In this document: positions 1-6,451 of the stretch, one piece after another
Position numbering within the stretch: the first letter of the stretch is position 1
How the letters are laid out: each line of letters opens with the position of its first letter
NCBI GenBank assembly: GCA_937907485.1
Contig: CALESR010000206.1
Coordinates: forward strand, 1 to 12,485
From: an uncultured Paracoccaceae bacterium
GTDB lineage: Bacteria > Pseudomonadota > Alphaproteobacteria > Rhodobacterales > Rhodobacteraceae
Length of the DNA: 12,485 nucleotides
Direction of reading: 5' to 3'
Translations under genes and position numbers: made by a program
Notes under the pieces: generated by a model
Told to the model about the DNA's origin: nothing
Seen by the model: only the letters and a program-made list of their open reading frames with translations
The model's database searches: none

Positions 1-55
1 GTGGGTCGCCCCGGCGGAGTTACAGTCCGCTGCCGCACCTTGCAGCTCGTCACCC
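1..55 (-). tRNA. probable tRNA-Tyr (GTA anticodon), 3' part cut by the window edge
   Basis: Read on the minus strand, positions 30-26 (GCGGA) and 18-14 (TCCGC) form a perfect 5-bp anticodon stem. The 7-nt loop CTGTAAC (25-19) has the invariant T33 and anticodon GTA, which reads Tyr codons. A D-arm-like stem GCTG/CGGC (46-43 with 35-32) encloses a loop containing GG. After the anticodon arm, GGG-CGA-CCC (about 11-3) can form a small extra stem, as expected of the long variable arm of class II tRNA-Tyr. The T-arm and 3' acceptor strand lie outside the window. A matching promoter lies just upstream. Oddities: the D-loop is short and the position expected to be T8 is not T, so the exact 5' end (55 is my best guess) and even functionality are uncertain. 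A degenerate tRNA or a chance fold is the alternative. Confidence 0.45.
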
Positions 56-65
56 ATTGGGGCGC

Positions 66-94
66 GGAATACCGAAGCGGGCTGGCGGCGTCAA
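66..94 (-). promoter_or_regulatory. sigma70-type promoter for the minus-strand tRNA
   Basis: On the minus strand TTGACG (plus 94-89) is followed by exactly 17 bp and then TATTCC (plus 71-66). The -35 box matches 5 of 6 consensus bases and the -10 box matches 3 of 6. The predicted start falls near plus 57-60, a few bases before the proposed tRNA 5' end, which supports reading this edge as a transcribed tRNA gene. Confidence 0.45.
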
Positions 95-128
95 GTGCAC
101 AAAAACACCGCGACTCCCCCGTGGTCGC

Positions 129-155
129 GTGTCGCAAGACGCGTCTTTGCGGCAC
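129..155. other. hairpin/palindrome in the rlmB upstream region
   Basis: The 12-bp perfect palindrome AAGACGCGTCTT (136-147) lies inside a longer imperfect stem. Positions 129-137 pair with 147-155, with one G-T pair, and T146 is bulged. It lies between the minus-strand tRNA promoter and the rlmB start and is not followed by a T-tract, so it does not look like a terminator. It could be a leader structure or a protein-binding site. The remainder of 95-224 shows nothing else I can support. Confidence 0.45.
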
Positions 156-224
156 GATGACCCGGCACGGGTGCTTGCGCGCTGGGCGGTTTCGGCGCAT
201 CACGGCGCTTTGTTGGGGGCAGCG

Positions 225-1004
225 ATGAAAAAACCGGATTGGGTGATCGACAAGGAACGCGCCAAGCGCGCGGCGGCGGCGGAAACGCTGTGGCTCTTCG
301 GCCTGCACGCGGTGCGCGACGCGCTGATGAACCCGGCGCGGGTGAAACTGCGCCTGCTGGTGACCCGCAATGCCGCCGACAAGCTGGCCGACGCCATCGC
401 CGCCTCAGGCATGGAGCCCGAGATCGAGGACGCGCGGGTCTTTTCCGCCCCGCTGGCGCCCGATTCGGTGCATCAGGGCGCGGCTCTGGAGGTCAAGCCG
501 CTGGACTGGGGCAAGTTCGAGGAGGTCTGCATCTCCGGCAAGGGCGCGCCCCTCGTGGTGCTGCTGGACCGGGTGACCGACCCGCACAACGTCGGCGCGG
601 TGCTGCGCTCGGCCGAGGTCTTCGGCGCCCGCGCGGTGATCGCGCCCAAACACCATTCGGCGCCCGAAACCGGCGCCTTGGCCAAAACCGCCTCGGGCGC
701 GCTGGAACGCCAACCCTATCTGCGGGTGATGAACCTCGCCGATGCGATGGACTCGCTGCGCCGCATGGGCTTTGTGCTGCTGGGCCTTGATGGCGAGGCG
801 CCGCTGACGCTGGCCGAGGGCATCGCGCAGGCGGGCAAGAAGCCGATCGCGCTGGTGATGGGGGCCGAAGGGCCGGGGCTGCGCGAAAAGACCCGCGAAA
901 CCTGCGATGCGCTGGTGCGGGTCGAGGCGGGCGGCGAGTTCGGCAGCCTGAACGTGTCGAACGCGGCGGCAGTTGCGCTTTATGCGGCGACGGTCGGGCG
1001 CTGA
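225..1004 (+). CDS. rlmB: TrmH/SpoU-family 23S rRNA (guanosine-2'-O-)-methyltransferase RlmB
   Basis: 259 aa; SPOUT-fold methyltransferase of the RlmB type, which 2'-O-methylates a guanosine in the peptidyl-transferase region of 23S rRNA using SAM. An N-terminal L30e-like substrate-binding part (about residues 20-95, FGLHAVRDAL) precedes the catalytic knot. All three SpoU motifs are intact: motif 1 DPHNVGAVLRSAEVFGA (Asn122, Arg128), motif 2 LVMGAEGPGLR (Glu215) and motif 3 GSLNVSNAAAVALY (Ser241, Asn243, Asn246). The ATG at 225 is chosen because homology begins there (MKKPDWVIDKERAKR), purine-rich GGGGGCAG precedes it, and upstream in-frame sequence runs into the hairpin and the tRNA promoter. 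E. coli RlmB is 243 aa, so this is full length with a basic N-terminal extension. It appears monocistronic, with a terminator about 130 nt downstream. Assignment to RlmB rather than another TrmH paralogue rests on the N-terminal domain. Confidence 0.9.
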   Translation: MKKPDWVIDKERAKRAAAAETLWLFGLHAVRDALMNPARVKLRLLVTRNAADKLADAIAASGMEPEIEDARVFSAPLAPDSVHQGAALEVKPLDWGKFEEVCISGKGAPLVVLLDRVTDPHNVGAVLRSAEVFGARAVIAPKHHSAPETGALAKTASGALERQPYLRVMNLADAMDSLRRMGFVLLGLDGEAPLTLAEGIAQAGKKPIALVMGAEGPGLREKTRETCDALVRVEAGGEFGSLNVSNAAAVALYAATVGR

Positions 1005-1135
1005 GGCGGGGAATCGCTCACGCCGGTTCACGAAACCGCGAAGCCCCTTCTACTGCGGGAAATCACCCCCATATTGATGACAGAAGCGCGGGCCGGAACG
1101 TTCGTGTTTCCTCCACTGTCCCTCGTTCCCACCTT

Positions 1136-1165
1136 GCGCCCGGCATCGCCCGGGCGCTTTTTCTT
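1136..1165 (+). terminator. intrinsic terminator after rlmB
   Basis: A perfect 8-bp GC stem GCGCCCGG/CCGGGCGC (1136-1143 and 1150-1157) with a 6-nt loop is followed at once by TTTTTCTT. It ends the transcript reading from rlmB, leaving about 130 nt of 3' untranslated sequence (1005-1135) that includes a C-rich CCTCC stretch. Confidence 0.85.
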
Positions 1166-1226
1166 GGGCCTTGCGGGCCTTCACCGGGCGCGATTAGACA
1201 GGAACCGTCTCAACCCCGGCGGCCCG

Positions 1227-1787
1227 ATGACCCATCAAAGCTTTGAAACGCCTGCGGCCTTTGGCGCGTGGCTGGCCGCCAACCACGCGACGGCGCCTGA
1301 ACTCTGGGTGCGGATCTATAAAAAGGCGTCCGGCGTCGCCTCGGTGACCTGGCAGGACTGCGTTGTCGAGGCGCTGGCCTGGGGCTGGATCGACAGCCAG
1401 AAACGCTCGCTCGACGATCTGTCCTTCGTGCAGCGGTTTTGCCCGCGCAGGCCGCGCTCGACCTGGTCGCAGATCAATCGCGGGCATGTCGAACGCCTGA
1501 TCGCCGAGGGTCGGATGAGGCCTGCCGGGCTGGCGCATGTCGATGCGGCCAAGGCCGACGGCCGCTGGGACGCGGCCTATGCCGGGCAGGCAGACCTGAC
1601 GATTCCCGCCGATTTTCTGGCGGCGCTGGCCGATCATCCGGCGGCGGCGGCCTTCTTTGCCACGCTGGACCGCAAGAACCTGTTTCCGATCTATCACCGC
1701 CTGCAGACCGCCGTGCGCCCCGAAACCCGCGAACGGCGCCTGCAGCAAATCCTTGCACAGCTTGCCCGCGGCGAGCGGTTTCATTGA
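1227..1787 (+). CDS. YdeI/OmpD-associated (OmdA) family protein
   Basis: 186 aa, cytosolic, no signal peptide or membrane segment. The core (about residues 25-110) shows the family pattern LWVRIYKKASG, then ALAWGWIDSQKRSLDD, then a basic RFCPRRPRSTWSQIN block, then a region rich in Ala and Asp. Members carry names such as YdeI/OmdA and bacteriocin-protection protein, but no biochemical activity is firmly known to me. The C-terminal part (about 145-186, RKNLFPIYHRLQTA, ETRERRLQQIL) resembles the helical tail of this family. ATG 1227 is the only sensible start: extending upstream would run through the rlmB terminator. Its ribosome-binding site is poor; AGGAA at about 1199 is too far away. It is followed 68 nt later by the yccU-type gene in the same direction, so the two may be cotranscribed. 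Confidence 0.75.
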   Translation: MTHQSFETPAAFGAWLAANHATAPELWVRIYKKASGVASVTWQDCVVEALAWGWIDSQKRSLDDLSFVQRFCPRRPRSTWSQINRGHVERLIAEGRMRPAGLAHVDAAKADGRWDAAYAGQADLTIPADFLAALADHPAAAAFFATLDRKNLFPIYHRLQTAVRPETRERRLQQILAQLARGERFH

Positions 1788-1855
1788 CCGCATCGCCCCT
1801 TGTCCCGCCAGCGCACCCCGCGCAAGATTTCGCCAGCCGCACAGGAAAGCCCGCC

Positions 1856-2326
1856 ATGACCCAGCCCGATGATGACACCCTGCGCCAGATCCTGAAGTCG
1901 CTCAAGGTGGTGGCCGTGGTCGGCGTGTCGCCCAATCCGGTGCGGCCCAGCTATTTCGTTGCGCGTTATCTGGGGCTCAAGGGGATGCGGGTGGTCCCGG
2001 TCAATCCCGGCCACGCGGGCGAGGTGCTGTTTGGCGAAACCGTGGTGGCCGATGTCACCGGCCTGCCGCAGGACGTCGATACGCTCGACATCTTCCGCAG
2101 GTCCGAACACGTCGCGCCCATCGTGCGGGCGGCGCTCGATCACCTGCCAGGGCTGCGCACGGTCTGGCTGCAGATCGGCGTGGTCAGCGACGAGGCGCGG
2201 GCCCTGTGCGAGGCGCGCGGCGTCGCCTTTGTTCAGGACCGCTGCCCAAAGATCGAATATCAGCGGTTGTTCGGCGAGTTGCGGATGGGCGGCTTCAACA
2301 CCGGGGTGATTTCGTCAAAGCTGTGA
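1856..2326 (+). CDS. CoA-binding domain protein, YccU type
   Basis: 156 aa; a stand-alone Rossmann-like CoA-binding domain of the type found in succinyl-CoA synthetase alpha subunits. Visible hallmarks are the nucleotide-binding strand and loop VVAVVGVSPNPVRPSYFVARYL (about residues 18-39), VVPVNPGHAGEVLFGE (about 45-60) and the terminal signature DRCPKIEYQRL. Length is typical of YccU proteins (about 135-160 aa). It has no ligase or ATP-grasp domain, so it probably binds CoA or acyl-CoA without catalysing ligation; its physiological role is not established. ATG 1856 is chosen because AGGAAAG sits 8 nt upstream and the conserved region begins just after. It converges with the minus-strand hydrolase. 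Confidence 0.82.
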   Translation: MTQPDDDTLRQILKSLKVVAVVGVSPNPVRPSYFVARYLGLKGMRVVPVNPGHAGEVLFGETVVADVTGLPQDVDTLDIFRRSEHVAPIVRAALDHLPGLRTVWLQIGVVSDEARALCEARGVAFVQDRCPKIEYQRLFGELRMGGFNTGVISSKL

Positions 2327-2331
2327 CGGGT

Positions 2332-2351
2332 GGTGCGTGCAAGCACGCACC
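2332..2351. repeat. REP-like palindromic hairpin between convergent genes
   Basis: Perfect inverted repeat GGTGCGTGC-AA-GCACGCACC directly after the yccU-type stop codon. The stem is strong (7-9 bp) but no T-tract follows on either strand. GGTGCGTGC hairpins of this form are, from memory, common dispersed intergenic elements in GC-rich proteobacteria; I could not count copies. It may act as an mRNA 3' stabiliser or weak terminator. Confidence 0.5.
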
Positions 2352-2429
2352 CTACGGCGACGAAACCGTGGGACAAGTCTTGCCAAATCCTTAACGTCGC
2401 CTGTAACCCATTGAAATAAAACGGTCCTG

Positions 2430-2451
2430 AAAATGTCCCATGCGTGGGACA
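2430..2451 (-). terminator. intrinsic terminator of the minus-strand hydrolase gene
   Basis: On the minus strand, the 7-bp stem TGTCCCA-CGCA-TGGGACA is followed by TTTTC. It lies 15 bp beyond the stop codon of the hydrolase at 2466. The T-run is short, so efficiency is uncertain. The AT-richer stretch 2375-2430 next to it holds nothing else I can name. Confidence 0.6.
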
Positions 2452-2465
2452 CGCCCAGGGGACGG

Positions 2466-3254
2466 TCAGGCCAGCAGGGTCTCCATCAGCAGGCTGTGCG
2501 GGTCGGTCAGCTCGTCGATGACGTCGAAATGGTGCTTTCCGGGCGCGACATGCCACGGACAGGACCAGTTTTCCGACAGCAACCGCGCCTGCCACAGGAA
2601 CGCCGGTCGCTCCTGCCCGCCGACCCAGACGACGCACTCCACCCCCTCGCGGCGCGTCAGCAGGGCGGGCGATTCCGCGGCGGCCTCGGCCGGATCCAGA
2701 TGCAGGGTCGCGTTCATCCCGGTCTGCATCAGCGGGCGCAGATCGGACAGCGGCGAGATCGGCACCACCCGGCGCAGACGGTCCGCCCAGCCCGGCGCGC
2801 GGTCGGTGCAGGCCATGCGGGCCGACAGATGCCCGCCCGCCGAATGCCCGGTCACCACGATCGGCCCGCCCACCAGCGCGGCGGCAGCGGTGATCGCGGC
2901 CTCCACCTCGCCCGTCATGGCGGCGATTCGGGCGGCGGGCGCCAAAGTGTAGCCCGGCAACGCCACCGCCCACCCCCGCGCCAACGCCCCGGCCGCCAGA
3001 TGCGACCAGTTCGACGGATCAAAGGCCATCCAGTAGCCGCCGTGAATGAACACCAGCAACCCCTGCGGCGGGCCTTCGGGCTGGAACAGGTCGAAAACCT
3101 GCCGCTCACCGGGTCCATACCGCAGACCGATGCGCGCGCGCGGGCCCAATTCTTCGCGCAAGGCCCTCGACAATCCTGCCCAACGCGGGGGATAGTCGGC
3201 AGCGCCCGCGATGAAATCGCCGTTGGCGTAGTCACGGCTCAAGTCTTTGTCCAT
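2466..3254 (-). CDS. alpha/beta hydrolase, arylformamidase (kynurenine formamidase)-like
   Basis: 262 aa, cytosolic. The opening (RDYANGDFIAGAADYPPRW) and the oxyanion-hole motif HGGYW (71-75) are typical of the arylformamidase/BD-FAE branch of alpha/beta hydrolases. The nucleophile elbow is GHSAGGH (Ser138) and the catalytic His lies in KHHFDVIDEL (241/242). In the expected acid region, VGGQERPAFLWQ, mouse-type enzymes have Asp; here Glu appears instead. Such enzymes hydrolyse N-formylkynurenine or other small amides and esters, and the substrate here is unknown. No other kynurenine-pathway gene is visible. ATG 3254 is preferred over the upstream TTG at 3323 because homology starts at MDKDLSRDYANGDF and the longer form would run into the gabD leader. 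Its SD (CTCGGA) is weak. The gene is divergent from gabD. Confidence 0.75.
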   Translation of the reverse strand: MDKDLSRDYANGDFIAGAADYPPRWAGLSRALREELGPRARIGLRYGPGERQVFDLFQPEGPPQGLLVFIHGGYWMAFDPSNWSHLAAGALARGWAVALPGYTLAPAARIAAMTGEVEAAITAAAALVGGPIVVTGHSAGGHLSARMACTDRAPGWADRLRRVVPISPLSDLRPLMQTGMNATLHLDPAEAAAESPALLTRREGVECVVWVGGQERPAFLWQARLLSENWSCPWHVAPGKHHFDVIDELTDPHSLLMETLLA

Positions 3255-3305
3255 TCCGAGGGCCACCGCTTGCAATGTTGAGTCATCAGTGAATGGACGC
3301 CACCC

Positions 3306-3321
3306 GGCCGGAAAACCGGCC
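3306..3321. other. inverted repeat in the gabD leader
   Basis: Perfect palindrome GGCCGG-AAAA-CCGGCC ending 19 nt before the gabD ATG. As DNA it could be an operator in the 86-bp divergent region; as RNA it would form a stable tetraloop hairpin just upstream of the ribosome-binding site. No bound protein can be inferred. Confidence 0.5.
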
Positions 3322-3340
3322 AACCGACGATGAGGTTACC

Positions 3341-4819
3341 ATGCTCGACCAACCTACCGATCTTCGCGCACTTCTCAAGGACCCCTCGCTGTTTGAAACC
3401 CGCGCCTTCGTCGCGGGCGAATGGGTGAATGCCGACGATGGCAAGACCTTTGGCGTGACGAACCCGGCACGCGGCGATGTGATCGCCCAGGTGGCCGACC
3501 TGACCCGCACCGAGGTTGCCCGCGCGATTGCCGCCGCCGAGGCCGCGATGGTCGAATGGAAGGCCCGCACCGGCAAGGAACGCGCGGCGGTGCTGCGCAA
3601 ATGGTATGAACTGATGGTGGCCAATGCCGACGATCTGGCGGTGATCCTGACCGCCGAGATGGGCAAGCCGCTGGCCGAGGCGCGCGGCGAGGTCCTCTAT
3701 GGCGCGTCCTTTGTCGAATGGTTCGGCGAAGAGGCCAAGCGGATCTATGGCGAGACGATCCCCGGCCACCTGCGCGACAAACGCATCACCGTGCTGAAAC
3801 AGCCGGTGGGCGTGGTGGGGTCGATCACGCCGTGGAATTTCCCCAATGCGATGATCGCCCGCAAGGTGGCACCCGCACTGGCCGCCGGCTGTGGCTTTGT
3901 CGCCCGGCCCGCCGCCGAAACCCCGCTGTCGGCGCTGTCGATGGCGGTGCTTGCCGAACGCGCAGGTGTGCCGAAGGGGCTGTTCTCGGTCGTCACCTCG
4001 TCGCGCTCGTCCGATGTCGGCAAGGAGTTCTGCGAGAACCCCGCCGTGCGCAAGCTGACCTTCACCGGATCGACCGAGGTGGGCCGCATCCTGCTGAAAC
4101 AGGCGGCGGATCAGGTGATGAAATGCTCGATGGAACTGGGCGGCAACGCCCCCTTCATCGTGTTCGACGACGCCGATCTGGATGCGGCCGTCGAGGGCGC
4201 GATGATGTCCAAGTTCCGCAACAACGGCCAGACCTGCGTTTGCGCCAACCGGATCTATGTGCAGGCCGGGGTCTATGACGCCTTTGCGCAAAAGCTGCGC
4301 ACGGCGGTGGAAAAGCTGAATGTGGGTGACGGGCTGGTGGGCGGCGTGACGACCGGGCCGCTCATCAACGCCAAGGCGGTGGACAAGGTGCAAGAGCATA
4401 TCCAGGACGTGCTGGACCACGGCGGGGCGCTGCTGACCGGGGGCAAACCGCATGCGCTGGGCGGCACGTTCTTTCAGCCGACTGTGGTGACCGGGGTGAC
4501 GCAGGGCATGAAGGTGGCGCAGGAAGAAACCTTTGGCCCATTGGCGCCGCTGTTCAAGTTCGAGACCGAGGCCGAGGCGATCCACTATGCCAATGACACG
4601 ATCTTTGGTCTGGCGTGTTATTTCTATGCGCAGAATGTCGGCCGCGTGACCCGGGTGCAGGAAGCGCTGGAATACGGCATCGTCGGGGTGAACACCGGGA
4701 TCATCAGCACCGAGGTCGCACCGTTTGGCGGGGTCAAGCAATCGGGGCTGGGCCGCGAAGGCAGCCGCCATGGGATCGAGGATTTTCTGGAGCTGAAGTA
4801 TATCTGCCTGAGCATCTGA
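3341..4819 (+). CDS. gabD: NAD(P)-dependent succinate-semialdehyde dehydrogenase (GabD type)
   Basis: 492 aa, the usual size for GabD (482-493). It oxidises succinate semialdehyde to succinate, the last step of the GABA shunt and of several 4-carbon hydroxyacid routes. Motifs in order: ITPWNFP (Trp165-Asn166 region), FTGSTEVG, MELGGNAPF with general base Glu265, and NNGQTCVCANR with catalytic Cys299 and the second Cys301 typical of GabD. The C-terminal block YGIVGVNTGIIS, VAPFGGVKQSGLGREGS and IEDFLELKYIC is nearly diagnostic of this family. Odd point: the usual cofactor-binding Lys of the KPA motif is Arg189 (VARPAAETP). ATG 3341 is chosen for the well-placed GAGGTT SD; an alternative ATG at 3293 would place the palindrome inside the coding region. 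A closely related semialdehyde substrate such as glutarate semialdehyde cannot be excluded. Confidence 0.88.
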   Translation: MLDQPTDLRALLKDPSLFETRAFVAGEWVNADDGKTFGVTNPARGDVIAQVADLTRTEVARAIAAAEAAMVEWKARTGKERAAVLRKWYELMVANADDLAVILTAEMGKPLAEARGEVLYGASFVEWFGEEAKRIYGETIPGHLRDKRITVLKQPVGVVGSITPWNFPNAMIARKVAPALAAGCGFVARPAAETPLSALSMAVLAERAGVPKGLFSVVTSSRSSDVGKEFCENPAVRKLTFTGSTEVGRILLKQAADQVMKCSMELGGNAPFIVFDDADLDAAVEGAMMSKFRNNGQTCVCANRIYVQAGVYDAFAQKLRTAVEKLNVGDGLVGGVTTGPLINAKAVDKVQEHIQDVLDHGGALLTGGKPHALGGTFFQPTVVTGVTQGMKVAQEETFGPLAPLFKFETEAEAIHYANDTIFGLACYFYAQNVGRVTRVQEALEYGIVGVNTGIISTEVAPFGGVKQSGLGREGSRHGIEDFLELKYICLSI

Positions 4820-4882
4820 GGGACCTCGCCCTTGGCGGTCGGCCCTTGCGGGTCGGTCTTCGAGGGCGACCCGGCGCGGCGC

Positions 4883-4930
4883 GATGGGGGCGGCTATCAG
4901 TCAATCGGCCCCGTTTGCGCCGCCCTCATC
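4883..4930. terminator. bidirectional terminator-like hairpin between gabD and the sulfotransferase gene
   Basis: Arms 4883-4894 and 4919-4930 (GATGGGGGCGGC / GCCGCCCTCATC) pair over 12 bp with a single G-T pair, around a 24-nt loop. It lies between two convergent stop codons. There is no real T-run on either side, so it may be factor-dependent or only protect mRNA ends. A smaller stem (TCGCCCT/AGGGCGA, 4826-4832 with 4863-4869) precedes it. Confidence 0.5.
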
Positions 4931-4943
4931 TTGGCTCAGGTCC

Positions 4944-5681
4944 TCACCTTGCACCGCTGGCGGCGGTCAGCGCGTGTCTGGCAAGGGACTCATAGAGCGG
5001 CAAAGCCTCGTCCGCGAGCCGGGCATAGGCTGGGGGCAGGTCGGGCAGGGGGCCTTCGGCGGTGTCGAACCCGGTCGAGGCATGCACGGCGGGATACCAA
5101 TGTGCGGCCCAGACGCCGTCAAAGGCCTTTGGCCCGGCAGGCCAGTGCAGCATGCGCGGCGTAAAGGGGATGTCCAGTGCCGCGCAGAGCGCGCGCAGCA
5201 TGGGTTCCGGCGTGGCGCGGATCGCGGCCGAGTCGATCACTGGCGGGGCCGTCCCCGTCATCTGCGCGATGTCGTCAAAGAGACGCGCCTGCGCGGCAAA
5301 GCCGAGGTCCGCAGCGGTCGGGGCCTCGCGCTTGGCGGCATACGAGGCGATTACCCGCGCCGGGTGCCGGATCAGAAAGGCATGGCGGCATTGGCCAAAC
5401 CAGTCGCGCGGCATCTGCGGCAGCATGTGGTGGACCATGTGTTTCTGATACCAGATCGGCGCGCCCCCCGGTGCCGGTCCGGTCAGACGCACCTGCGCGG
5501 GGTCCGCGGGTTGCGAGGCCAGCACCTGATCACGCATCGGATGGGCAAGGCCGGTGAGTGCCAGATAGGCGGCATAGAAGGGCTCGTCGCTGGCGTCGCA
5601 ATCGCCCCGAGCGGCAAAGGCATACATCATCGCGGTGGACAGGTTGCGCGGGCCGGACCACATGGCAATTCGGACGGTCAT
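4944..5681 (-). CDS. sulfotransferase-like P-loop protein
   Basis: 245 aa, cytosolic, no signal peptide. The N-terminus MTVRIAMWSGPRNLSTAMMYAF matches the 5'-phosphosulfate (PAPS) binding loop of sulfotransferases (WSGPRNLST, residues 8-16). AFLIRHPARVIASYAAKR (about 101-118) matches the 3'-phosphate-binding motif with its R-x-P...S pattern. Related proteins are annotated as sulfotransferase family or as hypothetical, and their acceptor is unknown to me. It is the last gene of the pobA cluster: only 10 nt separate it from the hydrolase stop, so cotranscription is likely, with the start at ATG 5681 preceded by CCCGGAA. Whether it acts in aromatic metabolism or is merely carried along is unresolved; it could be a nucleotide-binding protein without sulfotransferase activity. 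Confidence 0.68.
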   Translation of the reverse strand: MTVRIAMWSGPRNLSTAMMYAFAARGDCDASDEPFYAAYLALTGLAHPMRDQVLASQPADPAQVRLTGPAPGGAPIWYQKHMVHHMLPQMPRDWFGQCRHAFLIRHPARVIASYAAKREAPTAADLGFAAQARLFDDIAQMTGTAPPVIDSAAIRATPEPMLRALCAALDIPFTPRMLHWPAGPKAFDGVWAAHWYPAVHASTGFDTAEGPLPDLPPAYARLADEALPLYESLARHALTAASGAR

Positions 5682-5691
5682 TTCCGGGCTT

Positions 5692-6405
5692 TCAGGACGT
5701 GGCGAGGCCGAGCAGGATCTGCGCCAGCGCCTTGGGTTGGGTCAGTTGCGGGACATGGCCGCAGTCCAGTGTGAAACTCGCTTCGCAGGGAGTCGCTGCG
5801 ACCATCGCGGCCTGAAGGGTGGGCGAAACGACCTGATCCTGCGTGCAAAAGACATAGGCGCGCGGCACCGAGGCAAAGCCAGGACCGATCACGGCCTTGT
5901 CGGTCTGCGCCTTGTTGGGCTGCGGGCACATGGCCTGCATCGCGGCGGCGGCGGCGCGGGGTGTGGCATCGGGGAACAGCGCCCCGGCGGCGTCCGGGTC
6001 CAGCACGGTGGTGCCGGGCACCGGGCCGGGGCGGACGGCGGATTGCACGCCCTTGGCCTCTTGCTGGCGGATCAGGTCGAGCAGGCTTTGCCCGTCGCGT
6101 GGCAGCAGCGCCGCGACAAAGACGCAGGCCGTGACATGGCGCGGCTGGCGGGCGGCGATCTGGGCCGCGACGAGTCCGCCCATCGAATGCCCGACCAGCA
6201 GCGCGGGCGGTCCGTCCAGCAGCACCGATTCGCCATACGCGACATACTCGGCCTGACCGATGGTGCCCGAGGGAGTGGCCCCCGGCCCGTGCCCCGGCAG
6301 GTCGATCGCCAGCACCTGATGCCCCGCCGCCCGCAGGATCGGCACGACCAGTGCCCAGCTCTGCGCATTGCTCCAGGCGCCGTGGATCAGGATGATGCGT
6401 GCCAT
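5692..6405 (-). CDS. small alpha/beta hydrolase (esterase-like) in the pobA-pcaC cluster
   Basis: 237 aa, cytosolic. A complete triad is visible: Ser74 in LLVGHSMGG, Asp190 in CTQDQVVSP and His217 in LDCGHVPQL, with the oxyanion motif IHGAWSNAQSW at the N-terminus. The pattern (ILIHGAW, DLPGHG, the CPQP cap segment) is that of the methylesterase/hydroxynitrile-lyase-like group (salicylate esterase, EstC-like). It is not 3-oxoadipate enol-lactonase PcaD, whose N-terminal pattern differs. It follows pcaC by 46 nt, where pcaD often sits in other bacteria, so it could release the aromatic acid from an ester or stand in for the lactonase; both are guesses. ATG 6405 has GAGGGG just upstream and matches the start of homology; in-frame sequence further upstream overlaps pcaC. 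Confidence 0.75.
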   Translation of the reverse strand: MARIILIHGAWSNAQSWALVVPILRAAGHQVLAIDLPGHGPGATPSGTIGQAEYVAYGESVLLDGPPALLVGHSMGGLVAAQIAARQPRHVTACVFVAALLPRDGQSLLDLIRQQEAKGVQSAVRPGPVPGTTVLDPDAAGALFPDATPRAAAAAMQAMCPQPNKAQTDKAVIGPGFASVPRAYVFCTQDQVVSPTLQAAMVAATPCEASFTLDCGHVPQLTQPKALAQILLGLATS

Positions 6406-6451
6406 GGGGCCCCTCTGTTTTGGCGCATCCTGCACCGGGGCGGCGGCAGGC

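Noticed and set aside
57..224. longer N-terminus for RlmB beginning at 57, and the small open frame 1-228
   Set aside because: They overlap the probable tRNA and its promoter, and homology to RlmB begins only at the ATG at 225.
1171..1199. TTGCGG-17-TTAGAC as a promoter for the YdeI-family gene
   Set aside because: Spacing is ideal but both boxes are weak (3 of 6 and about 2 of 6 matches); too likely by chance in this base composition.
2260..2973. 237-aa minus-strand frame overlapping the yccU-type and hydrolase genes
   Set aside because: Out of frame with the hydrolase, Gly/Arg-rich, and runs through both intergenic hairpins.
3239..4771. 510-aa open frame on the minus strand opposite gabD
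   Set aside because: It is the antisense shadow of a clear aldehyde dehydrogenase; its translation is rich in His, Arg and Gly with no domain pattern, a usual by-product of GC-rich third positions.
5692..6405. calling the hydrolase pcaD
   Set aside because: Position fits, but the N-terminal and cap-domain patterns match the methylesterase-like group rather than 3-oxoadipate enol-lactonase.
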